64,000 bases of DNA. Origin: Thermanaerovibrio acidaminovorans DSM 6589 (GTDB lineage: Bacteria; Synergistota; Synergistia; Synergistales; Synergistaceae). The translations under genes and the position numbers were made by a program. How positions within the stretch are numbered: position 1 is the stretch's first letter; every line of letters begins with the position of its first letter. The notes below the pieces were generated by a model. That model searched no databases. It was given only the letters and a program-made list of their open reading frames with translations, and had not been told where the DNA came from. This document shows positions 34,579 through 43,833 of the stretch, piece after piece. The stretch is taken from assembly GCF_000024905.1 (NCBI RefSeq), contig NC_013522.1, positions 1,426,001 through 1,490,000 of the forward strand. The letters run 5' to 3'.

Positions 34579-35637
34579 TCACGCCGCCATCTCCGCCAGC
34601 CTCTCCCTAACCAGGGCGGCACGGGCCCTCCTGCGACCCGATGGATCCGTATCGTCCGGGCACCGGAGGGCCTGAACTCTGCCGGGCTGGACATCCATAA
34701 CCAGCCGGTTCCAGAACCCCGCCGGCATTGGCCGCAACATCCCAAGAGAGCTACCTAGCCGTAGTGTGGACAGCAGCTCCATGGCCTCCCGGCTGGACAG
34801 GAGCCTGGCGTTGGTCAGTATGCCATAGGCCCTGAATATGCTGTCCTCCAAGTTCTCGCCTCCAACCCGAAGCAGCTCCTGACGGGCCCTCATCTCCTCT
34901 TCGAACAGCCGACGGGCCACCGCGGAGGTCTTCTCCTCCAGTTCCTCCTCGGTAGGCCCCAAGGTCACCTGGTTGGATATCTGAAATATGGCCCCCTGGG
35001 AAGGGGTCCCCTCCCCGAAAGCACCCCTAACCACCAAACCCAGCTTTTGACACTCCAGGGACACCGCCTCCATCCGACCCAACCGCTGGAGCCCAGGCAG
35101 GTGCAGCATCACCGACGCCCGAAGGCCGGTCCCCACGTTGGTGGGACAGCTGGAGAGGAACCCAAGGGACCTGTGAAAGGCGAACCGGGACTCGTCCACC
35201 CGCTCAAGGATGGAGCTGGCAACGCTCAGGGCCTCCCTCAGGTTAAGCCCCCCCAGCAGCACCTGAAGACGAAGGTGGTCCTCCTCGTTGACCATGGCGG
35301 ACACCACCCCCCTGGAGTCGGTAACCACCGACCTGCCTGGCCCTCCCCGGGCCAGCGCGGGGCTTATCTGCCGGTTCTCAAGCAACACCTGCCTCGACAG
35401 GGAATCCAGCTGGTCGATGTGATACACCGCGCTGTCCCTTAGGTGCTCCACCGACAGGAGAAGGGACATGACCTCCTCCTGGGCGGACGTGAGGTCCTCC
35501 GGAGAAGCGAAGGTGGGGAAGGGCCGGTCCTTCAGGTTCCGGGCGAACCGAATCCGGCTGGACATGACCACCTCCGCCAGGTCTCCCCGGGCGGAGAACC
35601 ACTCCAGGGGCCGGGACGCCAGCTCAGCGGCAAGCAT
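34579..35637 (-). CDS. mcsB: Protein arginine kinase McsB
   Basis: 352 aa, full length. It is an ATP:guanido phosphotransferase-fold enzyme that phosphorylates protein arginines, marking clients for ClpC and inactivating CtsR. VVMSSRIRFARNLKDRPFP is the nucleotide-binding opening, and LGFLSSCPTNVGTGLRASVM contains the catalytic Cys loop. The gene overlaps the end of mcsA by 14 nt, matching the known need for the McsA activator. Confidence 0.96.
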   Translation of the reverse strand: MLAAELASRPLEWFSARGDLAEVVMSSRIRFARNLKDRPFPTFASPEDLTSAQEEVMSLLLSVEHLRDSAVYHIDQLDSLSRQVLLENRQISPALARGGPGRSVVTDSRGVVSAMVNEEDHLRLQVLLGGLNLREALSVASSILERVDESRFAFHRSLGFLSSCPTNVGTGLRASVMLHLPGLQRLGRMEAVSLECQKLGLVVRGAFGEGTPSQGAIFQISNQVTLGPTEEELEEKTSAVARRLFEEEMRARQELLRVGGENLEDSIFRAYGILTNARLLSSREAMELLSTLRLGSSLGMLRPMPAGFWNRLVMDVQPGRVQALRCPDDTDPSGRRRARAALVRERLAEMAA

Positions 35638-36103
35638 CCCGATCTCCCCCCTCTATCTCCCTTATCCGGTCCCGGATCACCGCCGCCCTCTCGTAGGCCT
35701 CCTCCTCCAGGGCCCGCCTCAGCTCCTCCTTGAGCCTCTCCACCTCCTGCCGGTCCTCCGCGGGACGGCGGCCCCGGTGGAACTCCCCCGCCTGGACCCG
35801 CCTTATTATGTGGGTGAGCCGCCTGGCGAAGGCGTCGTAACAGCCCCCGCAACCCAGGAGCCCGGTCTTGGCGAACCTGGACCAGGTGAGACCGCAGGAC
35901 GGGCAGGTGAGCTCCTCCTCCCCGCAGGTGGACGACGCCAGGGAGGGCAACAGGTCCTTGAGGGATATGGAGATGGAGAAGGGCCCCGCATGGAGCCCCA
36001 CCTGGGCGGCGCACTGGGGACAGAGCCAGTGCTCCTCCGACACGCCGCCGGAGATGGACCTTATGTTTATGGACGCCTCCCCTCCGCACCGCTCACATTT
36101 CAT
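35624..36103 (-). CDS. mcsA: McsA, zinc-finger activator of McsB
   Basis: 159 aa. Two pairs of zinc-binding CxxC motifs (CERCGG and CPQC; CPSC and CGGC) span residues 3-75. The C-terminus has a UVR motif (RLKEELRRALEEEAYERAAV). In Firmicutes McsA binds zinc and activates McsB kinase. It starts 18 nt after the ctsR stop. Confidence 0.94.
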   Translation of the reverse strand: MKCERCGGEASINIRSISGGVSEEHWLCPQCAAQVGLHAGPFSISISLKDLLPSLASSTCGEEELTCPSCGLTWSRFAKTGLLGCGGCYDAFARRLTHIIRRVQAGEFHRGRRPAEDRQEVERLKEELRRALEEEAYERAAVIRDRIREIEGGDRDACR

Positions 36104-36121
36104 CGACCCATACCGGCGGGG

Positions 36122-36601
36122 CTACATGAGGGCCAGGCTGGTTATGAGGCGCTTGAGCAGGTCCGCCCTCATGGTGTCCCGGCGAAAGACCGGCACGTCG
36201 AACAGGTTCCGGAACTGCTCATCCTGGTTCCTCAGCGCCACCTCTATGATCAGCCTCTCCCTCGGGGTTATGAGCCCCCGCTTCTCCAGGTTCGACAGGA
36301 GCCGCTTGCTCTCCTGCTCAGTTATGGACCGGCCTATGAGCTTCTCCAGGTGCTCCACCCTCTCGTTGGGGTCCCGGAGCCTCAGCCGGACTATCCTTAT
36401 GTAACCATGCCCTCCCCTCTGGCTCTCCACCACAAAGCCCTGCTCCGGGGCAAACCGGCTCCGGAGCACGTAGTTTATCTGGCTCGGAACGCAACCGAAC
36501 CTCTCCGCCAGCTCCTTGCGCCTCAAGGAGATCTGGTGGGAACCCGCCTCATTGAAGAGCTGGGTTATGTACTCCTCGATGGCCTTGGTCAGACTGGACA
36601 C
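36122..36601 (-). CDS. ctsR: Transcriptional repressor CtsR
   Basis: 159 aa. The winged helix-turn-helix is at residues 23-50 (SLRRKELAERFGCVPSQINY), and the wing carries SQRGGHGYIRIVRL. In Bacillus the wing loop is RGGGG, the intrinsic heat sensor; here the third Gly is replaced by His. The C-terminal helical domain (NLEKRGLITPRERLIIEVAL) mediates dimerisation and McsB contact. It is the first gene of the class III heat-shock operon and is autorepressed through the box at 36647-36663. Confidence 0.96.
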   Translation of the reverse strand: MSSLTKAIEEYITQLFNEAGSHQISLRRKELAERFGCVPSQINYVLRSRFAPEQGFVVESQRGGHGYIRIVRLRLRDPNERVEHLEKLIGRSITEQESKRLLSNLEKRGLITPRERLIIEVALRNQDEQFRNLFDVPVFRRDTMRADLLKRLITSLALM

Positions 36602-36633
36602 GATTACCCCTCCCTAAACTGCTTCTGGGGGTA

Positions 36634-36663
36634 ATTTTATACATATGGTCAATATAAGTCAAC
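36634..36663 (-). promoter_or_regulatory. ctsR operon promoter overlapped by a CtsR box
   Basis: On the minus strand the -35 TTGACT (complement of 36657-36662), a 17-nt spacer and the -10 TAAAAT (complement of 36634-36639). On the plus strand 36647-36663 reads GGTCAAT-ATA-AGTCAAC, the CtsR heptad direct repeat (RGTCAAA-N3-RGTCAAA), covering the -35 and half the spacer. Repression by steric block is expected. Confidence 0.88.
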
Positions 36664-36669
36664 CAAGCG

Positions 36670-37272
36670 TCAGACCCTCTTCTGCCCCACCCGGTTCTCG
36701 GTACCCGCCAGCAGCCGGCGGATGTTGTCCTTGTGCCTGACGGTGGACAGCAGAGCCAGAGCGAACGAGGCGGCCACGTAGGGGGATGGGGCCCGGAAGA
36801 GCCCCATGGCCAGGGCGCAGGCGTAAAGCCCCACCAGGGAGGCCAGGGATACGTAACGGGTCACCTTCATCACCAGGTACCAGAGGGCCCCGCCGATCAG
36901 GGCGGGCCAGGGGCAGAACCAGTTGTAGAAGAACATGACCCCAAAGGAGGTGGCCACCCCCTTGCCCCCCTTGAACCGGAGCCACACCGGGAAGTTGTGC
37001 CCCAGGATCCCGAAGAGCCCCGTCATGGCCAGCAGCCCGTGGTCCCTAAGCCCCATGGCCATGGCCAGGGCCACCACCGCCCCCCCCTTGAGCATGTCGA
37101 TGAGGGCCACGGTTATGGCCCACCGGCGGCCCATAACCCTCCCCACGTTGGTGGCTCCTATGTTCCCGGAGCCGTAGTTGCGGATGTCCTCCCCCCGCAT
37201 CAGCTTGACCACCAGGTAGCCGGTGGGACAGGAACCCGCCAGGTAACCTATCAGAGGCCATAACCAGCTCAT
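36670..37272 (-). CDS. plsY: Acyl-phosphate:glycerol-3-phosphate acyltransferase
   Basis: 200 aa integral membrane enzyme that makes lysophosphatidate from acyl-phosphate. All three PlsY motifs are present: GSGNIGATNVGRVMG, GHNFPVWLRFKGGKGVATSFG (phosphate-binding glycines) and a C-terminal region with STVRHKDNIRRLLAGTE. It starts 4 nt after the acyl-CoA synthetase stop and is probably read from the same transcript. It ends 7 nt before the CtsR box. Confidence 0.95.
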   Translation of the reverse strand: MSWLWPLIGYLAGSCPTGYLVVKLMRGEDIRNYGSGNIGATNVGRVMGRRWAITVALIDMLKGGAVVALAMAMGLRDHGLLAMTGLFGILGHNFPVWLRFKGGKGVATSFGVMFFYNWFCPWPALIGGALWYLVMKVTRYVSLASLVGLYACALAMGLFRAPSPYVAASFALALLSTVRHKDNIRRLLAGTENRVGQKRV

Positions 37273-37276
37273 CCCA

Positions 37277-39382
37277 TCACTCCCCCTTGACGTTCATAAG
37301 CGCGTCGGCGCAGACAACCCCTTGTCCCTCCTCCATCACGAAGAGGGGGTTCACGTCCAGCTCCAGCAGCCTGGGATCCATCGCCAAGATGGACACCCGG
37401 GAGATGACCTCCGCCACCGCCCCCTGATCCAGGGGTCCCCTGCCCCGGAAGGGGCCGAAGATCGGGTATCCCCTGAGGGACCGGATCATCTCCAGGGCCT
37501 CCTCCGGGCTCACCGGGGCCCTGCGAACCGCCACGTCCTTCAGGACCTCCACCAGAACCCCTCCTAGGCCGAAGACCACCACGGGGCCGAAGACCGGATC
37601 CCGCTTGACCCCCACGATGCACTCCACCCCACTAGCCATCCGCTGAACCAGGACCCCGTCCAACCGGGCCCCCTGGACCCGGCGGGCGGCGTCCATCACC
37701 CGATCGAAGGCCTCCTTAAGCTCCCCGGGGCCCTTCACGTTGAGGGCCACCACCCCCGCGTCGGTCTTGTGGGGTATCTGGCGGGACATGACCTTGAGGG
37801 CCACCGGGTAGCCGATCCTCTCCGCCGCCACCCGGGCCTCATCCGGGTCCCTCACCATCTCCTCCATGGTGACCGGCACGCCCCAGGCCTTTAGGACCTG
37901 CTTGGCCTGGTGCTCGGTGAGCAGCCCCTCCAGCCCACGAAGGGGATCGTCACAAGGCAAACCGGGGAGGTCACCGCTTAAGAAGCTGCCCCTCGGCCTG
38001 CTTATGGCCCCCAGCGTCCACGCCGCCTGCCTGAGGCTGCCGATCACCGGAACTCCCCGCTCCGAAAGGTAGGAGGTCAGATCCCCCCCGTGCTCTCGGT
38101 CGATGAGCCAGGAGCACACCAGGGGCTTCCGGGAAGAAGCGGCGAAGTCCGCCACCTGCCTGGCGGTGCTCTCCCCCGCCTGACCGGTGATCATGGAGAT
38201 CACCACGCTCATCATGTCCACGTTGGGGTCCGCCTCCAGGGCGGACAGGCACTCGGTCATTCCCTGGGGATCGTTTATCACCTGGGCGGTCACGTCCACC
38301 GGGTTGGCGGGGGAGCCGAAGGGGGGTATCACCCTCCGGATCCTCTCCTGGGTCCCCTCGTCCAGGAGGGGCACCTGAAGCCCCTGGTCGGAGCACAGGT
38401 CCGCCATCATTATCCCCGCACCACCGGAGGTGGTGATTATACCCACCCGTCTGCCCCTGGGACGAGGGAGCCCGCAGGCGAGCCCCAGGGATATCATGTC
38501 CTCCATGTCACCCAGCATTACCGCCCCGTACTGCTCCATCACCGCCCCCCACACCCGCTGATCTCCCGCCACCGAGGCGGTGTGGCTCTGGGCGGCCCTG
38601 GAGCCAGTCTCGCTTCGGCCCGCCTTTATCAACCCAACGGTCACGTCCCTCTCCCGGGCCCTGATCAGCAGCTCCACCAACCGATCCCCGTCCCTGACCC
38701 CCTCCAGGTACAGGAGCAGCATCCTGACCTCCGGGTCCTCCAGCAGGCACCCAGCCACCTCCACCGTGTCCAGGTCCGCCTGGTTGCCGGTGGTTACCAC
38801 GTGGCGGAACCGGACCCCCCGGTCCACCGCGCAGGCGAAGGAGGCGAAGCCGAAGGCGCCGCTCTGGGACACGTAGGCGATACCCCCCGGAGTGGCCCCC
38901 ACAAGCCGGTCCGTGTCCAGGGAGGCGGAGAAGCTCAAGGGGATGCCACCCGCCAGGTTCACAAGCCCCTGGCAGTTGGGGCCCAATATCCGGACCCCCC
39001 AGCGGTCCGCCGCCTCCAGCAGCTCCCTCTGCAGGTCCTCCCGCCCCGCCTCGGCGAAGCCGGAGGAGAAGACCACCGCAAAGCGGATCCCCCTCCTGCC
39101 GCATCCCTCGATCACCGACGGCACCAGGGGAGCCCGGACCGCCACCAGCGCCACGTCCACGTCCCCGTCTATGGAGCCCACGTCCGGGTAGCACCTAAGG
39201 CCCCCTATGGAGTCGTACTTGGGGTTCACCGGATATACCCCGCCCCCATAGCCGTACTTGAGCAGCAGCTTCAGCGGCCGGCCGGATATGCTCTCCAGGT
39301 TAGAGGAGGCCCCAACCACCGCCACCCCCCGGGGGGACATAAGCCCCCACAGGTCCCTTCCACCCTCCACCTTCAACGGCAA
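37277..39382 (-). CDS. ADP-forming acetyl/acyl-CoA synthetase (fused alpha-beta)
   Basis: 701 aa. It makes ATP from acyl-CoA plus ADP and phosphate, the energy-yielding last step of amino-acid fermentation in many anaerobes. The order is: CoA-binding Rossmann domain (GVAVVGASSNLESISGRPL), ligase-CoA domain with the phosphorylated His in AAQSHTASVAGDQ, then a C-terminal ATP-grasp domain (LTEHQAKQVLKAWGVPVT, YPVALKVMSRQIPHKTDAG). This is the single-chain form; acyltransferase-like readings (Pat) are less likely because no GNAT domain follows. The start is a TTG at 39382 or the next TTG, 39376, both near a weak GGGGG site. Confidence 0.88.
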   Translation of the reverse strand: MPLKVEGGRDLWGLMSPRGVAVVGASSNLESISGRPLKLLLKYGYGGGVYPVNPKYDSIGGLRCYPDVGSIDGDVDVALVAVRAPLVPSVIEGCGRRGIRFAVVFSSGFAEAGREDLQRELLEAADRWGVRILGPNCQGLVNLAGGIPLSFSASLDTDRLVGATPGGIAYVSQSGAFGFASFACAVDRGVRFRHVVTTGNQADLDTVEVAGCLLEDPEVRMLLLYLEGVRDGDRLVELLIRARERDVTVGLIKAGRSETGSRAAQSHTASVAGDQRVWGAVMEQYGAVMLGDMEDMISLGLACGLPRPRGRRVGIITTSGGAGIMMADLCSDQGLQVPLLDEGTQERIRRVIPPFGSPANPVDVTAQVINDPQGMTECLSALEADPNVDMMSVVISMITGQAGESTARQVADFAASSRKPLVCSWLIDREHGGDLTSYLSERGVPVIGSLRQAAWTLGAISRPRGSFLSGDLPGLPCDDPLRGLEGLLTEHQAKQVLKAWGVPVTMEEMVRDPDEARVAAERIGYPVALKVMSRQIPHKTDAGVVALNVKGPGELKEAFDRVMDAARRVQGARLDGVLVQRMASGVECIVGVKRDPVFGPVVVFGLGGVLVEVLKDVAVRRAPVSPEEALEMIRSLRGYPIFGPFRGRGPLDQGAVAEVISRVSILAMDPRLLELDVNPLFVMEEGQGVVCADALMNVKGE

Positions 39383-39627
39383 ACACCCCCAGGGGGCACT
39401 GGGCCCCGCGCTTTGGTATCGAATGTAACACGAATAATATACCGGATACCGGGCCTCGGCCGATAGCTCCGCCGGCTGGGATCTGCCAGCCGGGAGACCC
39501 CATCTGGGCCCCGGGTCCCGGATACCTCATACCCACGGCCACAGATCTCATCCACACCGGGGAAACACTTTTGAGCCCTGGGGAGTAAAATAGGTGGGTT
39601 GATACGAGAAACTTAGGAGGTCTTTCC

Positions 39628-40791
39628 ATGTCCATGAGGGAGGAGATAGCGAACCTGCGGGTGGACGAGAACCTTACGCTAACGTTCCACCTGACCGATG
39701 GTTCGCCGGTGGTGAACATAATAAACAACGGCACCGGCAAGCGGAAGCCCACGTACCTGTCCTGGTTCCTGAACGAGGGACGGGAGCTTCACATGAAGAC
39801 CGGCCCCAAGAGCAGCGTCACCTACACGGTGGCCCAGCTGGACGAGACGTTGTGGCAGCTGATGAACCAGGCAATGGCGCACCCGGTGGTGAAGCCCATG
39901 ATATGGCAGACCTTCAGGGCCCTGACGGACATCCTTCACCAGCCCAAGGTGATCACTCGGGAGAACGAGTTCAACATGCTTCCGGAGGAGAAGAGGTACT
40001 CCCTCTGGCTTGCCTGGTCCATGCCGGGTGCCCCCATGGGCAGGCTCATACCCTGCTTCCCCATGAACGACCAGGAGGCGCAGATCTTCCTCTCCGCTGC
40101 GGAAGGGGACCTGGAGGAGGGGCTCAAGCTGCCGGCGGAGGACATGGGGGTCCAGGGGCTGCAGCGGAGGGGGCTCATAACCAAGTTCATGAGGTCAAAC
40201 CCCCAGAGGTGGTACACCCCCCTCATGATCTCCTCCGCCGCGTCTGTGCTGGGGATGGTGGAGCCCCAGAACCCGGCGGTGGACGATACCTCCATAGCCC
40301 ACAAGATCTGGTCCCAGCGGGGCACCGTCCAGGTTCTGGGCTCCCTGGATAGGTCCGAGATAGCCCCCCACGCCACGGACCTCATCCGCCGGATCGTGGC
40401 GTACGTGAGGCACTTCTACGACCTGACCCTGATAGAGGTGGAGCGGATCATCGACGGGCACGAGCAGCTCCTGAAGGAGGGCTTCGGCCGCCGGGACCGG
40501 GTGGAGTTCCCCGCCGGAACACTGGGCAAGCAGGCCTTCATGGTCACCGTGTACATCCACAAGGAGGGGGGGCTGGGGGCCATCGTCTACCACCCCACCG
40601 GCAACTCGGTCCTCAAGGATTGGGTCCTCCGGTATCCGGTGGAGGTGTACGCCACGGCGCTCAAGAACGACTCCTGCAGCAGCATGGCGGACCCCAACGT
40701 AACGCTGCTCAACCTGCTAAGGGCGGTCCGCTTCCAGTCCTGGATGGACCGGATACTCAGGATAACCAGGAACAACCTGCCCACCATGTAG
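39628..40791 (+). CDS. Unrecognised 387-aa soluble protein
   Basis: A long frame with strong coding character, an AGGAGG site (39616-39621) 6 nt before the ATG and clean flanks. There is no signal peptide or membrane helix, so it is probably cytoplasmic. The N-terminus is beta-rich (LTLTFHLTDGSPVVNIINNG). The middle is mixed, with several Trp/Met-rich helices (YSLWLAWSMPGAPMGRLIPC). Near residue 245 is APHATDLIRRIVAYVRHFYD, and the C-terminal third ends in RFQSWMDRILRITRNNLPTM. I recognise no catalytic motif or family. It is a single gene, divergent from the acyl-CoA synthetase and convergent with ygiQ, so neighbours give no functional hint. Confidence 0.8.
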   Translation: MSMREEIANLRVDENLTLTFHLTDGSPVVNIINNGTGKRKPTYLSWFLNEGRELHMKTGPKSSVTYTVAQLDETLWQLMNQAMAHPVVKPMIWQTFRALTDILHQPKVITRENEFNMLPEEKRYSLWLAWSMPGAPMGRLIPCFPMNDQEAQIFLSAAEGDLEEGLKLPAEDMGVQGLQRRGLITKFMRSNPQRWYTPLMISSAASVLGMVEPQNPAVDDTSIAHKIWSQRGTVQVLGSLDRSEIAPHATDLIRRIVAYVRHFYDLTLIEVERIIDGHEQLLKEGFGRRDRVEFPAGTLGKQAFMVTVYIHKEGGLGAIVYHPTGNSVLKDWVLRYPVEVYATALKNDSCSSMADPNVTLLNLLRAVRFQSWMDRILRITRNNLPTM

Positions 40792-40808
40792 CGGGCCGGG
40801 GGAGGGGG

Positions 40809-42653
40809 TCAAGCCCCTTTCCCCCGTCCACGCCTCCCCCTCGGCCCGATCCCCTTGGGGCGCCCGCCCTTCGATCCCCCCGGGGAACCGGGGATGAGAC
40901 ATTGGGGCCCATCCCCGATCAGGTCCGTCCTCCCCACCAGCCGGAGGGCCTCCTCCACCAGGGGCCGGTTCTCCTCCACCCAGTACTGGGCCAGGGCCCG
41001 CTGGAGCCGCCTCTCCCGGCCCTTGGGCACGTGAACCCGCCTGCCGGTCATGGGGTCCATCCCGGTGGCGTACATGCAGGTGGACCGGGTCATGGGGGTG
41101 GGGGTGAAGTCCTGCACCTCCCGGGGCCTTATCCGCAGCCGTTTTAGCCAGACCGCCATCTCCACCGCGTCCTCCAGGGTGCAACCCGGGTGGGAGGTCA
41201 TTATGTAGTGCACCAGGAAGAGCCTCCCGCCGGAACAGCCCCGGAAGCGGTCCATGAACTGGAGCAACACCTCCCGGGGGGGCTTGTTCATCACCTCCGT
41301 CACCCGGTCGCTGAGGTGCTCCGGCGCCACCCTCATCTGGCCGCTCACGTGGTGTTCGCACAGCTCCCGAAGGTAAGATGGGTGGTCCATCATGAGGTAG
41401 TCATACCGGACGCCGGAGCGGACGAAGACCCGCTTGACCCCCGGGATGGACCTGACCGCCCTCAGCATCTCGAAGTACTCCCGGTGCCTCGCCTCCAGGT
41501 TTGGACAGGGGTTGGGCCTCAGGCAACTTCGCCCCTGGCAGACCCCTAAGCGGTCCGCCTTGGAGCACGGCATCTGATGGAAGTTGGCGGAGGGGCCCCC
41601 CACGTCGCTAACCACCCCCTTGAAGTCCTTGGACTGGAGGAACCGCTGGACCTCCCGAACCACCGACCGGATGCTCCGGGGCTGGATGTTCTTACCCTGG
41701 TGAACCCCGATGGCACAGAAGGAACAGTCCCCTATGCAGCCCCGGTGGGCGGTGACGCTGAACCGGACCTCCTCCAGGGCCGGTATGGGCTGTCGGTACC
41801 TGGGGTGGGGAAGTCCCACGAAGGGGAGCTGGTAGATCCGGTCCAGCTCCCGGGTGGACAGGGGCTCGGGGGGCGGGTTGTGGAGCACCAGCCCCGGGTC
41901 CTGGTCCTGGACCATGGGCCTTCCGCCGAAGGGGTCACTGTTCAGATACGCCAGGCGGAAGGCCTCGCAGTGGGCCTCGGGATCCGAGGACACCTGGTCG
42001 TAGGACGGGAGGCGTATCGCCCCCTCCGGGACCTGGTGGTCCCTCACCCTGACGCAGGTTCCTCTGACGTCCAGGATGGTCCTTACCTCCTGACCCTGGG
42101 CCAGCCGCTGGGCCACCTCCATAAGGGATCGCTCCCCCATGCCGTATATTAGAAGGTCCGCCTTGGAGTCCACCAGGATGGACCTCCGGACCTTGTCGGA
42201 CCAGTAGTCGTAATGGGCCAGGCGCCTAAGGCTGGCCTCTATGCCCCCTATTATCACCGGGAGGCCCTTGAAGGCCCGGCGGGCCAGGTTCACGTAGGCC
42301 ATAACCGCCCTGTCGGGCCTGAGCCCCGGCTGTCCCCCGGGGGAGAACAGGTCCCTGGACCTCCTGTGTCTCTCGGAGGTGTAGTTGGCCACCATGGAGT
42401 CCACGTTCCCGCCGCTCACCAGCACCGCCAACCGGGGGACCCCGTAGGCCTCGAGTGATCCCGGGTCGTTCCAGTCCGGCTGGGGGGCCAGAACCACCTT
42501 GAAGCCCAAGGACTCCAGGTACCGGCCCACCAGGGCGTTGGCGAAGGTTGGGTGATCCACGTAGGCATCCCCGGTGATCAGGAGGAAGTCGAAGCCCCCC
42601 GGGAGGGACCGGGCCTCCTCCGGGGTGGCGGGAAGGAAGCGGGGAGCCCGCAT
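40809..42653 (-). CDS. YgiQ family radical SAM protein
   Basis: 614 aa from the ATG at 42653; an ATG at 42683 would overlap galE by 14 nt and both have weak ribosome-binding sites. YgiQ N-terminal features are FLPATPEEARSLPGGFDFLL and ITGDAYVDHPTFANALVGRY. The radical-SAM cluster is RGCIGDCSFCAIGVHQGK (CxxxCxxC). CRGRSC-like Cys pairs (KADRLGVCQGRSCLRPNPCP) may bind a second cluster. The C-terminus is basic and Gly-rich (GPRGRRGRGKGA). The family is widespread in anaerobes but its reaction is unknown. It follows galE directly. Confidence 0.9.
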   Translation of the reverse strand: MRAPRFLPATPEEARSLPGGFDFLLITGDAYVDHPTFANALVGRYLESLGFKVVLAPQPDWNDPGSLEAYGVPRLAVLVSGGNVDSMVANYTSERHRRSRDLFSPGGQPGLRPDRAVMAYVNLARRAFKGLPVIIGGIEASLRRLAHYDYWSDKVRRSILVDSKADLLIYGMGERSLMEVAQRLAQGQEVRTILDVRGTCVRVRDHQVPEGAIRLPSYDQVSSDPEAHCEAFRLAYLNSDPFGGRPMVQDQDPGLVLHNPPPEPLSTRELDRIYQLPFVGLPHPRYRQPIPALEEVRFSVTAHRGCIGDCSFCAIGVHQGKNIQPRSIRSVVREVQRFLQSKDFKGVVSDVGGPSANFHQMPCSKADRLGVCQGRSCLRPNPCPNLEARHREYFEMLRAVRSIPGVKRVFVRSGVRYDYLMMDHPSYLRELCEHHVSGQMRVAPEHLSDRVTEVMNKPPREVLLQFMDRFRGCSGGRLFLVHYIMTSHPGCTLEDAVEMAVWLKRLRIRPREVQDFTPTPMTRSTCMYATGMDPMTGRRVHVPKGRERRLQRALAQYWVEENRPLVEEALRLVGRTDLIGDGPQCLIPGSPGGSKGGRPKGIGPRGRRGRGKGA

Positions 42654-42669
42654 CGCCCCCCCGCGGTGA

Positions 42670-43689
42670 TCAGTCCTGGTCATCGTACCCCATGGGGTTC
42701 ATGGTCTGCCAACGCCAGGAATCCCTGCACATGTCCTCCAGGGTGCGCTCCGCCCGCCAGCCCAGCTCCCGGAGGGCCTTGGAGGGATCCGCGTAGCATA
42801 CCGGCACGTCTCCGGGGCGGCGGTCCACTATCCGGTAGGGGATCCTTACCCCCGTGGCGGCCTCGAAGGCGCGTATCACCTCCAGGACGCTGTAGCCCCT
42901 GCCGGTGCCCAGGTTGTAGACGAAGGTGCCGGCGGAGGAGGTGGCCTTGTCCAGCGCCTTGAGGTGCCCCTTGACCAGGTCCACCACGTGGATGTAGTCC
43001 CGTATGGGGGTCCCATCGGGGGTATCGTAGTCCCCTCCGAAGACGTTGAGCGTCTCGAGCCTTCCGGAGGCCACCTGGGTTATGTAGGGCATCAGGTTGT
43101 TGGGTATTCCGTTGGGGTCCTCCCCCATGAGGCCGCTCTCGTGGGCCCCTATTGGGTTGAAGTAGCGCAGTATGACCAGCGAGAAGTCCCGGTTGGAGCT
43201 GGCCAGGTCCCCCAGGATCTGCTCTATCATCAGCTTCGTCCTTCCGTAGGGGCTCTTGGCCTCCAGGGGGAAGTCCTCGGATATGGGGCACCTCTCGGGC
43301 TCCCCGTAGACCGTGGCGGAGGAGCTGAAGACCATCCGTTTGATCTGGTGCCTCTCCATGGCCTCGCACAGGGCCACGGTTCCGCACACGTTGTTCCGGT
43401 AGTACTTTAGGGGCACCTGCACCGACTCCCCCACCGCCTTGAGCCCCGCGAAGTGGATCACCGCGTCTATCCGGTTCTCGGAGAAGACCCGCTCCAGCAG
43501 CTCCCGGTCCCCCACATCCCCCCGGTAGAACTCGAGATCCCGGCCGGTTATCCTGCGGATCCTCCGAAGTGCCTCGGGCTTGCTGTTCACCAGGCTATCT
43601 ACCACCACCAGCTGATACCCCTCCGAGAGGAGCTCCACGCAACAGTGGCTCCCTATGTACCCGGCCCCGCCGGTCACAAGTATTCGCAT
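42670..43689 (-). CDS. galE: UDP-glucose 4-epimerase
   Basis: 339 aa from the ATG at 43689, with GGGGGTAG upstream; the frame stays open to 43875 but only from 43689 does it match GalE. It is an extended short-chain dehydrogenase. NAD binding is at ILVTGGAGYIGSHCCVELL, the catalytic triad at SSSATVYGEP and SPYGRTKLMIEQ (YxxxK), and the substrate region at NPIGAHESGLMGEDP. It supplies UDP-galactose for surface glycans or metabolises galactose. It lies downstream of tRNA-Leu and upstream of ygiQ on the same strand. Confidence 0.96.
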   Translation of the reverse strand: MRILVTGGAGYIGSHCCVELLSEGYQLVVVDSLVNSKPEALRRIRRITGRDLEFYRGDVGDRELLERVFSENRIDAVIHFAGLKAVGESVQVPLKYYRNNVCGTVALCEAMERHQIKRMVFSSSATVYGEPERCPISEDFPLEAKSPYGRTKLMIEQILGDLASSNRDFSLVILRYFNPIGAHESGLMGEDPNGIPNNLMPYITQVASGRLETLNVFGGDYDTPDGTPIRDYIHVVDLVKGHLKALDKATSSAGTFVYNLGTGRGYSVLEVIRAFEAATGVRIPYRIVDRRPGDVPVCYADPSKALRELGWRAERTLEDMCRDSWRWQTMNPMGYDDQD

Positions 43690-43785
43690 GAATTCTACCC
43701 CCACGATCGAAATGAGGTTCGATGGGCCATCCCAGGAGATTATGCCACAGGCGCGGGAGGATTTCTCGAGAAAAGTGGATAGGCG

Positions 43786-43806
43786 GTGAGGGTGTGGATC
43801 CCTCAC
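43786..43806 (-). terminator. Hairpin after tRNA-Leu
   Basis: GTGAGGG (43786-43792), 7-nt loop, CCCTCAC (43800-43806). No clear T-run follows on the minus strand, so it may be a weak terminator or processing signal. Confidence 0.4.
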
Positions 43807-43833
43807 AGGTCCGCCGGCGGAAGGGTAAAAGAA

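Noticed and set aside
37277-39382. Protein acetyltransferase Pat (acyl-CoA synthetase-like plus GNAT)
   Set aside because: The chain ends right after the ATP-grasp domain with no GNAT domain, and the active-site His region is intact, so ADP-forming synthetase is preferred.
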